A stretch of DNA of 64,000 bases from Yersinia hibernica. GTDB lineage: Bacteria > Pseudomonadota > Gammaproteobacteria > Enterobacterales > Enterobacteriaceae. The first letter of the stretch is position 1, and every line of letters begins with the position of its first letter. This document shows positions 54,352-62,732 of the stretch, piece after piece. The stretch covers positions 310,001-374,000 of the forward strand of contig NZ_CP032487.1 of assembly GCF_004124235.1 (NCBI RefSeq). The letters run 5' to 3'. The position numbers were made by a program, and so were the translations under genes. The notes under the pieces were generated by a model. The model did no database searches, was not told the origin of the DNA, and saw nothing but the letters and a program-made list of their open reading frames with translations.

Positions 54352-55829
54352 AAGAAATGGCTGGTTTAATATTATTGCTATTCGTATCCCAGGCGACGGG
54401 TAAAGCTATTCCTTGGCAAGGCGAACCTTTCTTCATTTATAGTCGCGGGATGACAGTCGCTAATTTATTGAATGATATTGGCGTGAACTATGGTATTCCC
54501 GTGACTGTTAGTCCAGAAATAAATGAAAAATTCAGTGGTAAGATCCAAGATAAAACACCAGATCAAATACTGTCTGAACTGGCGGGGCTATACAATATTA
54601 CCTGGTACTATGACGGGGATATCCTTTATTTCTATAAAAATCAATCAATCAAAAGAGAGTTTATATCCCCTGAAGGACTGTCGACAGGAACCTTAATAAA
54701 ATATCTAAAACAAAGTGGGGTGCCTGAGGGGAAAAATTGTGCAGTACAGGCGATTGCTCGCCTTAATGCAATTGAAGTGACGGGTGTGCCTATTTGTATT
54801 GAACGAGTGACTTCACTGACTAGAATGCTTGCTTCGCAGGCGCGTAAACAAAGCCAAAATAAAGAAATAGTGAAAGTTTTCCAGTTAAAGTATGCTTCTG
54901 CCGCCGACTCGACTTACCAGTATCGAGATCAAGAAGTTAAATTACCGGGCCTGGTCAGTGTTCTGCGTGAAATGAGTGCAGGTAACCATTTACCTTTGGC
55001 GGGAGAAAAAGATCAAGGGGATGCTCCTGCCAGTATGCCACTTTTTTCAGCAGACCCACGGCAAAATGCGGTTATTATCCGTGACCGCCAAGCTAATATG
55101 CCAATGTATCGTAGTTTGATTACCCAACTGGATTTGCGACCTGTTCAAATAGAAATTTCGGTGACGATTATTGATGTTGATGCTGGGGATATCAGTCAGC
55201 TTGGCATTGATTGGTCAGCATCTACATCCATTGGTGGCGCGGGGATTTCATTTAATAGTGGGACAACGCCAAATAATACCAGTGGATTATCTACAGTGAT
55301 TGGTGATACCGGGAACTTTATGGTTCGCCTCAACGCGCTACAGAAGAACTCACGCGCTAGAGTTTTATCTCGCCCTTCCGTGGTTACCTTAAATAATATT
55401 CAAGCAGTATTGGATAAGAATGTGACATTTTATACTAAGTTACAAGGTGATAAGGTGGCGAAACTTGAATCAATAACATCAGGCTCATTATTGCGCGTAA
55501 CACCAAGAATGATTGATTCTGATGGCACAAAAGAAGTTCTCCTGAACTTGAATATTCAAGATGGTCAGCAGCAGGCACCTATCAGTAGCAGTGAACCTTT
55601 GCCTGAAATACAGAATTCAGATATTTCTACCCAGGCGACATTACGAGTTGGGCAAAGCTTACTTTTGGGCGGATTCATTCAAGACAAACAAATTGAATCA
55701 CAAAATAAAATCCCCTTATTGGGGGATATCCCCTTACTCGGTGGATTATTCCGCAGCACTAATAAGCAATCTCACAGTGTTGTCAGGCTATTTCTAATCA
55801 AAGCCGTGCCAGTTAATACGGGGGCATGA
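54348..55829 (+). CDS. ssaC: Type III secretion outer-membrane secretin (SsaC/SctC)
   Basis: This protein forms the outer-membrane ring of the injectisome. Of 493 residues, about 1-18 are a Sec signal peptide (LILLLFVSQATGKA). N-terminal ring-forming domains N0, N1 and N3 follow (about 25-260; SRGMTVANLLNDIGVNYGIPV is the N0 start). The secretin channel domain (about 270-490) contains LSRPSVVTLNNIQA and the C-terminal signature VGQSLLLGGFIQDK followed by IPLLGDIPLLGGLFR. The length is like SsaC (497). It is coupled to ssaB by an ATGA overlap. Confidence 0.95.
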   Translation: MKEMAGLILLLFVSQATGKAIPWQGEPFFIYSRGMTVANLLNDIGVNYGIPVTVSPEINEKFSGKIQDKTPDQILSELAGLYNITWYYDGDILYFYKNQSIKREFISPEGLSTGTLIKYLKQSGVPEGKNCAVQAIARLNAIEVTGVPICIERVTSLTRMLASQARKQSQNKEIVKVFQLKYASAADSTYQYRDQEVKLPGLVSVLREMSAGNHLPLAGEKDQGDAPASMPLFSADPRQNAVIIRDRQANMPMYRSLITQLDLRPVQIEISVTIIDVDAGDISQLGIDWSASTSIGGAGISFNSGTTPNNTSGLSTVIGDTGNFMVRLNALQKNSRARVLSRPSVVTLNNIQAVLDKNVTFYTKLQGDKVAKLESITSGSLLRVTPRMIDSDGTKEVLLNLNIQDGQQQAPISSSEPLPEIQNSDISTQATLRVGQSLLLGGFIQDKQIESQNKIPLLGDIPLLGGLFRSTNKQSHSVVRLFLIKAVPVNTGA

Positions 55830-55830
55830 C

Positions 55831-57042
55831 ATGACAGTAAAATTCAAGCTTCGCCTATTAAGCGGTGAACTGAATGGCCGCGAACTGACTTTACCTGAGG
55901 GAAAGTTTACCCTGGGAGAGTTGGGGTGTGATGTGTTGTTGCCATTACCTCGGGGGCAAATATTGACCTTGGTCATCAGCAAAACACAAATAATGCTACA
56001 GACACCAGATGCTGTTTGGGTAAATGGATTGCGGCATGATGCACAGCACCCGGTTCCTTTACGGCAATTAATTGAAACCACAGGTTTAGTATTAGTCCTT
56101 GGCGAAGAAATTGATGTTTTAAGTGGGATGCAAATGATCCGCCGATCAGGACCACGTTTATTACTATGGCTCTCTGTGGTGACATTTATATTATTAGCGC
56201 TGCTATTGGGATTTATATTCTGGTTTACACAACAATCTAATCGATTATTTTCTAGCCTCCCGCCGACGGTTCCAATGCAATTATCAAAACAGCTGGACAG
56301 TCCCCCTTTAGAGGGAATAAATGCAGATTGGTTAGCGGATGGCAGTGTCGCATTGAGTGGTTACTGTGAATCATCTTCTGCAGTTATTCGGTTGCAAAAT
56401 TTTTTGGTTTCGCACCATGTTGTATTCCGTAATCAACTCGTTTGCAATGACCGGCTCATTGCCAGTGTAAATGAGGTATTACATCAATATGGCTATCAAG
56501 ATATTGAGGTTTATGCCGGTAAAGAAAAAGGAAATGTCATACTCCATGGTGCTATTGAGATGGGGGATAAATGGCGAAATGTTCAGGAAGTATTAGCAAC
56601 CGTCGCGGGATTAAGAAGTTGGACGGTTATTAATTCCCATGATGGGCAAATTTCACACTTAGTGGAGAGTTTAAAAAAACTGGGGTTATTAGGTTATCTG
56701 AGCATGACACAAAGTCATAAAGAGATTGTTATTAGCGGTGTATTATCGCCCGAGCAACAACAACATCTTAGACAAATGCTGGCAATACGCGGCGAACAGC
56801 CTGATGCATTTCCAGTGAGATACCAGAATATCCCAGCCGCCGATCAAAGCACTCAACTTCTCCCCGCTGCGATTGTCAGCTATGGCGGAAATAATTATTC
56901 AAGGTTTGTGCAATTGGCTAATGGGGTTCGTTTACAGCAAGGGGCGGTGTTGGATAATGGGTATAAAGTTATTTTGATTGGGGAGCAGGGTATCTCCTTA
57001 TTAAAGTCGAATAACTTAGTACAAATACCGCTGGACTTTTAA
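55831..57042 (+). CDS. ssaD: Type III secretion inner-membrane ring protein (SsaD/SctD)
   Basis: This is the larger inner-membrane ring subunit. It has 403 residues, the length of SsaD. The N-terminal cytoplasmic FHA-like domain (about 1-105) starts FKLRLLSGELNGRELTLPEG. A single membrane segment lies at about 109-131 (LLLWLSVVTFILLALLLGF), and the periplasmic remainder has repeated BON-like ring modules. It begins one base after the ssaC stop. PrgH and YscD are the equivalents in other systems. Confidence 0.9.
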   Translation: MTVKFKLRLLSGELNGRELTLPEGKFTLGELGCDVLLPLPRGQILTLVISKTQIMLQTPDAVWVNGLRHDAQHPVPLRQLIETTGLVLVLGEEIDVLSGMQMIRRSGPRLLLWLSVVTFILLALLLGFIFWFTQQSNRLFSSLPPTVPMQLSKQLDSPPLEGINADWLADGSVALSGYCESSSAVIRLQNFLVSHHVVFRNQLVCNDRLIASVNEVLHQYGYQDIEVYAGKEKGNVILHGAIEMGDKWRNVQEVLATVAGLRSWTVINSHDGQISHLVESLKKLGLLGYLSMTQSHKEIVISGVLSPEQQQHLRQMLAIRGEQPDAFPVRYQNIPAADQSTQLLPAAIVSYGGNNYSRFVQLANGVRLQQGAVLDNGYKVILIGEQGISLLKSNNLVQIPLDF

Positions 57043-57059
57043 GTATAGGAAATAAATTA

Positions 57060-57275
57060 ATGCGACATATCACTGAGTTAGAGGATCATATTAAATCCAA
57101 CTCATCATTAGTTCAGCAAGGAAAAGCCTTACTGACAAAAGAAAAATCATTGGTTGCCCATCAATTGTCTCTCCAGCAAACACCTGAGAATTATAAATAT
57201 CTGCATGACATAATGTTAGCATTTGACAGTGCTGAAAATATTATAGAAACACTGATTCTTCGCTATAAGAAATAA
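57060..57275 (+). CDS. ssaE: SsaE-like small type III secretion protein
   Basis: This 71-residue hydrophilic, helical protein lies in the position of SPI-2 ssaE (80 residues), which acts as a chaperone-like factor for the translocator SseB and contacts the export ATPase. The assignment rests on position, size and helical character; sequence similarity over so short a protein is weak. AGGA precedes the ATG. It ends the first block, with a 110-base gap before sseA. Confidence 0.7.
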   Translation: MRHITELEDHIKSNSSLVQQGKALLTKEKSLVAHQLSLQQTPENYKYLHDIMLAFDSAENIIETLILRYKK

Positions 57276-57385
57276 TTTTGTTTGTGATGCTATTTTTTAA
57301 AAGCAATGATTAGAATGTAAAAGATCAACGGAAGTAAATAATACAAAATCAAATGAAGAGCTAATGAATAGATAAGGACTGTTAT

Positions 57386-57685
57386 ATGAGTGAAAATGAT
57401 CCTATTCAATATATGCTAGGTGATCTTCAGGGTAGATATAGTCAGTTAAACTCTGGCCTTAATAAACTTAAGGATTATCAACAGTATATTGAGCTGCTGC
57501 AACAACGTGCAGTTCACGATAGTAAAGCCAGAGAAGCATTATCCCGTTTGGATGCGGCTTTTCCTAATGGTTTTCAACAAGAAAAAACCAAAATGTTGGA
57601 TTGTATTTCACAGATGAATATACAGTTTAAACAGTTAGAGACACAACTTAAGAATATTAATGCCACTGAGAGCAAACTCCCGTAG
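57386..57685 (+). CDS. sseA: SseA-like chaperone for translocon proteins
   Basis: This 99-residue coiled-coil-rich protein occupies the place of SseA (108 residues), the chaperone of SseB and SseD. Heptad-like stretches occur at about 15-45 and 65-90 (FKQLETQLKNIN resembles FKQLEVRLKQLN of SseA). AAGGA precedes the ATG. It may start a separate translocon transcript, since a 110-base AT-rich gap precedes it; in Salmonella a promoter lies there. Confidence 0.8.
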   Translation: MSENDPIQYMLGDLQGRYSQLNSGLNKLKDYQQYIELLQQRAVHDSKAREALSRLDAAFPNGFQQEKTKMLDCISQMNIQFKQLETQLKNINATESKLP

Positions 57686-57734
57686 TGACAATCTTCTTTA
57701 AATATTATTTCAACTGAAAGGTAGGAGTGTTTAT

Positions 57735-58322
57735 ATGTTAACGAATACGTATATCAGTATGCCAGAATACTCTTCAGCACCAGCGGCGAAACCCTTTGTA
57801 GGTGATGTTAAAAAAAATATCGCCCCTTATGCTGCCAATAATTCAGATGATATTTTTAGTATAGGATTAGAAGTCTTATATTCATTTCTTGATGTGCTTT
57901 CTAATATTGCCAGCACCAATTTTAAATCTATGCAGGCGCGCTCAAAATATGCCAGTGATACACAGGATATGTCTAATCAAGTCGATGAGGTTATTGCCAA
58001 AGCCGCAAAAGGTGATGATAAAACAAAAGAGCGCCTACCTGACTCAGTCATTGATTTTATGCGGAAAAATGGCATTACCGTTGATGGAATGAGTATTGAT
58101 AAATATTTAAGCGAACATGGCCCTGAGTTGGATAAAGGACAACTTCAGGCGGTGAAAGCAGCATTGGATAATGAGAAAAATCGTGCCACAGACACGATGA
58201 GCCAAGATCAATTACAGCTACAGAAAATTATGCAGAGTTATAACGTTTGCGCCAATAACATCAGCACATTGCAAACAGGTTTAAAAGATTTACTGATGAC
58301 GATTGCCCGCAGTTTTTGTTAA
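57735..58322 (+). CDS. sseB: SseB-like translocator / needle-extension filament protein (EspA family)
   Basis: This 195-residue secreted protein is in the position and of the length of SseB (196). In SPI-2 and Edwardsiella (EseB) it polymerises on the needle and carries the pore proteins. There is a non-polar central segment (about 42-62, IFSIGLEVLYSFLDVLSNIAS) and a C-terminal amphipathic coiled coil (about 150-190) ending ARSFC. There is no Sec signal, as expected for type III export. Confidence 0.85.
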   Translation: MLTNTYISMPEYSSAPAAKPFVGDVKKNIAPYAANNSDDIFSIGLEVLYSFLDVLSNIASTNFKSMQARSKYASDTQDMSNQVDEVIAKAAKGDDKTKERLPDSVIDFMRKNGITVDGMSIDKYLSEHGPELDKGQLQAVKAALDNEKNRATDTMSQDQLQLQKIMQSYNVCANNISTLQTGLKDLLMTIARSFC

Positions 58323-58350
58323 TAATATTGCGTGCTGAGGATGGTGTGAC

Positions 58351-58809
58351 ATGAGTATTCAACCCAGTGACGAGATTATTAACTTTATGCGGCGAGGCGG
58401 CTCTCTGCACATGTTAGCCAAAATGAACCCACAAGATTTGGCATTGGTATATGAATACACTGTGCAATTGTGCCAAGGCGCGGAATATGACAGCGCCAAG
58501 CGATTATTAAATTTATTAGTGCGACTGGATCATTGGAATTTCTCTTATTGGCTGACCTTAGGTTTGTGTTATCAGCAAACGGCTGATTTTCATCAGGCCA
58601 TTTACAGTTTTAGCCGTGCAGGACAGATTCAAGTCGATGACCCTAGGCCCTCCTATTTTGCTGCGCAATGTTATAGGGCTTGCGGTAACAGGGATTACGC
58701 TGAAAAAGCTTTCCGAATGTCATTAAATTGGTGCCATTCGCACCCTGAATGGGCTCAAGTGAAACAACAAGTCGAACACGGGTTAGCGGCTTTGCTACTG
58801 GAGGTGTGA
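58351..58809 (+). CDS. sscA: SscA-like class II translocator chaperone (TPR)
   Basis: This 152-residue LcrH/SycD-type chaperone has three tetratricopeptide repeats (about 35-140). Visible are YDSAKRLLNLLVRLDHWNFSYWLTLGLCYQQ and ADFHQAIYSFSRAGQIQVDDPRPSYFAAQCYRACG. In SPI-2, SscA binds the pore protein SseC, whose gene follows immediately here. It starts MSIQPSDEIINFMRRGGSLHML; the related SscB-like gene is at 61295. Confidence 0.9.
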   Translation: MSIQPSDEIINFMRRGGSLHMLAKMNPQDLALVYEYTVQLCQGAEYDSAKRLLNLLVRLDHWNFSYWLTLGLCYQQTADFHQAIYSFSRAGQIQVDDPRPSYFAAQCYRACGNRDYAEKAFRMSLNWCHSHPEWAQVKQQVEHGLAALLLEV

Positions 58810-58810
58810 C

Positions 58811-60277
58811 ATGTCTGATGCCATAGGTTTTAAAGCATCCGTTTTGAGTGATTTACCGGTGATGATGGTGGCTAACAGCCCCGCGTTATCGCCAATTAAA
58901 ATGCCCGACTGGCGCGGTATTGCTGGGCTGCCCTCCCCACTGGATGCCAATACCCGCTCCCTCCGAGTGACACAACAAAATGCGCAAAGTGCGCTCGATC
59001 GTTTGCTGGGATCTTTGCCGCGCGCGGGCTTAGCTGAAGCGGGCGGAAACCGATTTTTGCTTGATCGCCCCGACAGTATGGATATGCAACTTATCATGTC
59101 GATGGCCGGTAATCTGAATATTGGGCTGTTCTCTGACTTGTGCAAATCAATAGGTAAGCAAATGGAGCGCGCCACGGATGTTCAGGCTTTTTTACGTGAT
59201 AAGCGCGTATCTGAATATCAAAAACAGATTGATAAAGCTGTTGAGCAAGCCGATAAAGCCAAAAAAGCGGGGATTTTCAATGCGGTATTTGATTGGATTA
59301 TTGGGGCTGCCGAGGTGGTTTATGGCGCGCTTAAGATTGCTGAGGGTGTTTTAACCGGTGATCCGGTCGCGATGACATCGGGGGTTGCCTATTTAGCCGC
59401 GGGCACGGCGGGATTGGTCAAAGCCGCTGCGGAAACCGCGATGTTATGTGGGGCACCAAAGGAGAAATGCCAGGAAGTTATTGATGTTGCAGGTAAAGTT
59501 CAACTGGGATTTGAGTGTTTTGCCATGGCAATTGATTTGTTTCAGGCGGGCCGCGCAATCAATGCTGCCCGTGCCGTGACCCAAGGAGCGGGTGATGTAC
59601 TGGCAAAAGGAGGGGGGGAAGCATTGACGGATGCTATCAAACGCGGCGCAACTGAAGAAATTGAGCAACTCGCAGGGCAGTTTGGTAAGGATGTTTGTCA
59701 GCAGGTGAGTTGCGATATCTCTATGAAAGCAATGGAAATAGAGATGGTCGAGGCCACTGAGATGGCATCAACCGCAGCTAAACAGGCGGTAAAGGCGGAA
59801 ATGACTTTGGTACGCAATATCACCAAATCATTTACTCACCAAGGGATCGAAAAACTGGTGAGTGGCGTCACCAAAAAGCTGGCTCAGGACGCAATAAAAA
59901 AAGGGGTCATTCTTACCACCGAGGAATTGAGCCAGCAGTGTACTCGAGCCATTATGAAAAAGTCAGTGACAACAATTTTAAAAGATATTGCCACTTCACC
60001 TTTACTGATTATTCAAAAATGCAGTAGTGCGGCAGTACAAATTAATAATGGCCAACTATCTGTTCAAAACGCCGGGTTACAAAAAGAGATTCAAAAGTTA
60101 ATTCTTGACCAAGATTTTACTCAATTTATGGATGAATGGGTGGAGCGAAATAAACAGCATCAGCTGAAACAACTCAAGGAAACTTCTCAGAATGCACAAG
60201 ATTCATTAACAAAATTAAATGACAATATCCGTCAGAACGGCATGTTACAGGTCGGCATTGCAAACTCATTGATATAG
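58811..60277 (+). CDS. sseC: SseC-like translocon pore protein (SctE)
   Basis: This is the major hydrophobic translocator that inserts into the host membrane. It has 488 residues (484 in SseC). There is a coiled coil before the hydrophobic region (about 128-152, QKQIDKAVEQADKAKKAG). A predicted membrane hairpin lies at about 153-215 (FNAVFDWIIGAAEVVYGAL and VAYLAAGTAGLVKAAAETA), and a further amphipathic C-terminal part ends near NSLI. It follows its chaperone gene after one base. Homologues are YopB and EseC. Confidence 0.9.
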   Translation: MSDAIGFKASVLSDLPVMMVANSPALSPIKMPDWRGIAGLPSPLDANTRSLRVTQQNAQSALDRLLGSLPRAGLAEAGGNRFLLDRPDSMDMQLIMSMAGNLNIGLFSDLCKSIGKQMERATDVQAFLRDKRVSEYQKQIDKAVEQADKAKKAGIFNAVFDWIIGAAEVVYGALKIAEGVLTGDPVAMTSGVAYLAAGTAGLVKAAAETAMLCGAPKEKCQEVIDVAGKVQLGFECFAMAIDLFQAGRAINAARAVTQGAGDVLAKGGGEALTDAIKRGATEEIEQLAGQFGKDVCQQVSCDISMKAMEIEMVEATEMASTAAKQAVKAEMTLVRNITKSFTHQGIEKLVSGVTKKLAQDAIKKGVILTTEELSQQCTRAIMKKSVTTILKDIATSPLLIIQKCSSAAVQINNGQLSVQNAGLQKEIQKLILDQDFTQFMDEWVERNKQHQLKQLKETSQNAQDSLTKLNDNIRQNGMLQVGIANSLI

Positions 60278-60287
60278 CGAGGTTATT

Positions 60288-60881
60288 ATGAATATGTCAG
60301 TTAATCATCAAATAACACTACCTGAGCAAAGTAAAATCGCCACTGAAAAGGAGAGTGAAAGTGCGGGAAACTATACTGAGAATTTTATCTCCGACCTGTC
60401 AAATATTATTTTTAAAATGAATTTATTATTTAAAAAAATACGTGATTTGCTTAATAACTATAATCAGAAACAACAAAAACTCGGTTGGGATATTCAAGTC
60501 AGCTCAATGAGTAATAAACGTGAAGCCATCGATAAAACAGCATCTGGCGCTATTGCAAGTGGTGTCTGCTCTATTCTTTCAGGCCTTGTCAGCGGCGCGG
60601 GGGCGGCAGCTAGCTTTAAATTCGGTGATATTGCAACACATGGCGGCTCAGCACTCGGGCAGCTCGGGGCAGGCAGTGGTAAGTTGGTTGAAGGGGATAT
60701 GGCGCGTAATGCAGATTTGCTACGTATGACCAGTGATCTGCAAAGCAGCAGCGCACAATCTTATAATAAGAATATAAGTGAATTACTGGATAAACTGAAT
60801 GAATCGCGACAAAATATGAAGGATTTGGGTAATAGCATAAATAATATGATGGGCCAAATTTCCATGGCGGTGAAGTTATAA
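60288..60881 (+). CDS. sseD: SseD-like translocon pore protein (SctB)
   Basis: This is the smaller pore subunit, 197 residues (195 in SseD). A single hydrophobic segment lies at about 84-108 (ASGAIASGVCSILSGLVSGAGAA), followed by a long C-terminal coiled coil (about 140-195, NISELLDKLNESRQNMKDL). Homologues are YopD, EspB and EseD. It lies 10 bases after sseC and three bases before sseE. Confidence 0.9.
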   Translation: MNMSVNHQITLPEQSKIATEKESESAGNYTENFISDLSNIIFKMNLLFKKIRDLLNNYNQKQQKLGWDIQVSSMSNKREAIDKTASGAIASGVCSILSGLVSGAGAAASFKFGDIATHGGSALGQLGAGSGKLVEGDMARNADLLRMTSDLQSSSAQSYNKNISELLDKLNESRQNMKDLGNSINNMMGQISMAVKL

Positions 60882-60884
60882 ACC

Positions 60885-61286
60885 ATGAAATATAGTTCAC
60901 TCAATGCCGAACAATATTTAAGCCGTAAAGGTTGTCCAGTTAAAATAGCTTACTTTGAAGAAAGTGCACTGCAAATAGGTTATGAGTTTCAGCTTTATGA
61001 TTACCGTGTTATTTACCGGGTGGAGAGTGGTGAGTTTATTGTTTGTTACTTGGAAAAAACGGATGACAATGTCTTGCCCGGTAATTTTTTTAAATTATTT
61101 AATTTATTACATCATTTAGGAAAAAGTATTAGTGAGTTGTCGATTATCAGAATGATGATTGTAGATAATGTGTCCAGTCCAACTCTACAATCAATGCGCC
61201 ATCGGCTTATTAAAATACTTATCGCTAAAGGGGCATTGAATAAAAGTATTAATGGTGATGACTGGTTGTTATTTGATGTTAGCTAA
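60885..61286 (+). CDS. sseE: SseE-like protein of the translocon operon
   Basis: This 133-residue protein aligns with Salmonella SseE (137). Shared patterns are PVKIAYFEESALQIGYEFQL with PAYLGETAILLGQQFIL, YRVIYRVESGEFIVCYLE with YLVIYRIEAKEMIICEF, and the C-terminal LIKILIAKGA with LLRILTVMGA. The molecular role is not clear. The fold pattern (alternating strands then helices) could fit a class I-like chaperone. It sits between sseD and sscB, as in SPI-2. Confidence 0.83.
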   Translation: MKYSSLNAEQYLSRKGCPVKIAYFEESALQIGYEFQLYDYRVIYRVESGEFIVCYLEKTDDNVLPGNFFKLFNLLHHLGKSISELSIIRMMIVDNVSSPTLQSMRHRLIKILIAKGALNKSINGDDWLLFDVS

Positions 61287-61294
61287 GGGGTAAC

Positions 61295-61777
61295 ATGAGT
61301 GAGGATGGTTTTGATGAATTACAGGCGATTTGCGCTAACATAAATAGCGCATTAGCGGGCAAGGGTATTATTAACTTACCAGTTGTAAGTGATAATCAGG
61401 ATATTCATTCTCAGGAGGTGCAAGAAAGATATTCACGGGGTTATCAGGCGTGGTTAGAAAGTAATTATAGTGCGGCTGTAGCCGATTTTTCTTGGCTAAC
61501 ATTACACTGCCCATTAGAGCCGCACTTTCATTTGGCCCTGGCGGGTGCTTTGCAAATGCAGCAAGAGTTTACACTGGCGATGAGTGCTTATGCTTGCGCA
61601 CTACTGTTGGAAGCAAAAGACCCGCAACCCGTTTATCAGATGGCCGTTTGTTTACATGCTCTAGGAAAGGGAGTGGATGCTAGAGAGGCATTACAAACAG
61701 TGATAGAGATGAGTGACATGTGCCCCGAATATGCTCCGGTAGTAGCGAAAGCCAATCTATTATTGGGCAAGGTGTAA
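61295..61777 (+). CDS. sscB: SscB-like effector chaperone (TPR)
   Basis: This 160-residue LcrH-type tetratricopeptide chaperone has repeats at about 45-150, including SRGYQAWLESNYSAAVADFSWL, HFHLALAGALQMQQEFTLAM and PVYQMAVCLHALGKG. In Salmonella, SscB is the chaperone of SseF; here too the following gene encodes an SseF-like protein, 31 bases downstream. It is a paralogue of the SscA-like protein at 58351 but diverged. Confidence 0.87.
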   Translation: MSEDGFDELQAICANINSALAGKGIINLPVVSDNQDIHSQEVQERYSRGYQAWLESNYSAAVADFSWLTLHCPLEPHFHLALAGALQMQQEFTLAMSAYACALLLEAKDPQPVYQMAVCLHALGKGVDAREALQTVIEMSDMCPEYAPVVAKANLLLGKV

Positions 61778-61808
61778 AGCAGAGATAGATATTAATAGGA
61801 AGTATTTA

Positions 61809-62639
61809 ATGAGCTTAAATATATCAGAAGCCTTTTCTGTTAAAATCTCTCCAAAACATGAAGCTTACGTAGCGCATATTAATGACGGCCATGATATTGA
61901 AAAGCCCGAGTTACCTTATGTAACTATATTTAAAGAAAAGGCTAAAGATACTGAATTAGATGTCAATAAATTACTGGATACTCAGGAGGATATAAGTAGC
62001 ACTTTGATGGATGTTCGCGTGAAATTAGCCAGGAAGCAATTTTTTATCAATGTGATTGAATTGGCAGTTTCTTTAGCATCCTTCGGCGTAAGTGTCGGGA
62101 TTAGCATCTGTAGTGGTGGCCTGGCAACGCCTATTAGCGTAATAACAGGGTTAAATCTGATGTTATCAATATCAAACCTGGCCTGTGCTTACCATAACTG
62201 GGATTGCGCCAGTAAAAATAAAGATGAGCTGACCATGGGGAGTGATGCAATGCAGCAGGCTGTTTTTATGTTAGCCAAATATTGCGATGCCTCTCCTCAT
62301 AGTGCGAAAAAAATTGCTCGTTTTACTTCCTATTTTGTCCGCGTGGGAATAGTGGTTTCATTAGGCGCAATAGGCGCGTTAATCCATCCGGTAGTGAGTA
62401 GTAGTTTATGTTTACTGGCCAAAAATTATATCCCAATATTCACTTCAATGTTGAGTGTTATTACTGCCGGTGCATTAGGTCTTTGGATGAATCATGACAG
62501 TGATAAAAGAGATGCAGTGACAGAAGCCTTAACGACAAATGAAAAAGAAGTCATTGAAAAACTATCCAAATTTGACGGGTATCTACAGATGTTAAATGAG
62601 ATAGACAAAGCCACATTCCCTGCGGGAAAAATGGCATAG
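61809..62639 (+). CDS. sseF: SseF-like secreted membrane protein (candidate effector)
   Basis: This 276-residue protein has two hydrophobic regions (about 80-125 and 172-225). Similarity to Salmonella SseF centres on about 120-185: SNLACAYHN with GDACCAYHN, KDELTMGSDAMQQAVFMLAKYCDAS with EPLQTASDSVALVVSALALKCGAS (given in part), and FVRVGIVVSLG with LIRSGIAISML. SseF associates with the Salmonella vacuole and Golgi together with SseG. The N-terminal 70 residues are hydrophilic and unlike SseF, which fits a type III signal and chaperone-binding region. No separate sseG follows. Preceded by its likely chaperone gene. Confidence 0.75.
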   Translation: MSLNISEAFSVKISPKHEAYVAHINDGHDIEKPELPYVTIFKEKAKDTELDVNKLLDTQEDISSTLMDVRVKLARKQFFINVIELAVSLASFGVSVGISICSGGLATPISVITGLNLMLSISNLACAYHNWDCASKNKDELTMGSDAMQQAVFMLAKYCDASPHSAKKIARFTSYFVRVGIVVSLGAIGALIHPVVSSSLCLLAKNYIPIFTSMLSVITAGALGLWMNHDSDKRDAVTEALTTNEKEVIEKLSKFDGYLQMLNEIDKATFPAGKMA

Positions 62640-62732
62640 ATACTTTAATTAAATCTAAGGTCTATACCGGATATCGATTTGCCAGGTTATTTGTCAATAT
62701 TTTACAAGGACAATGGCACTCGAAGGGATATT

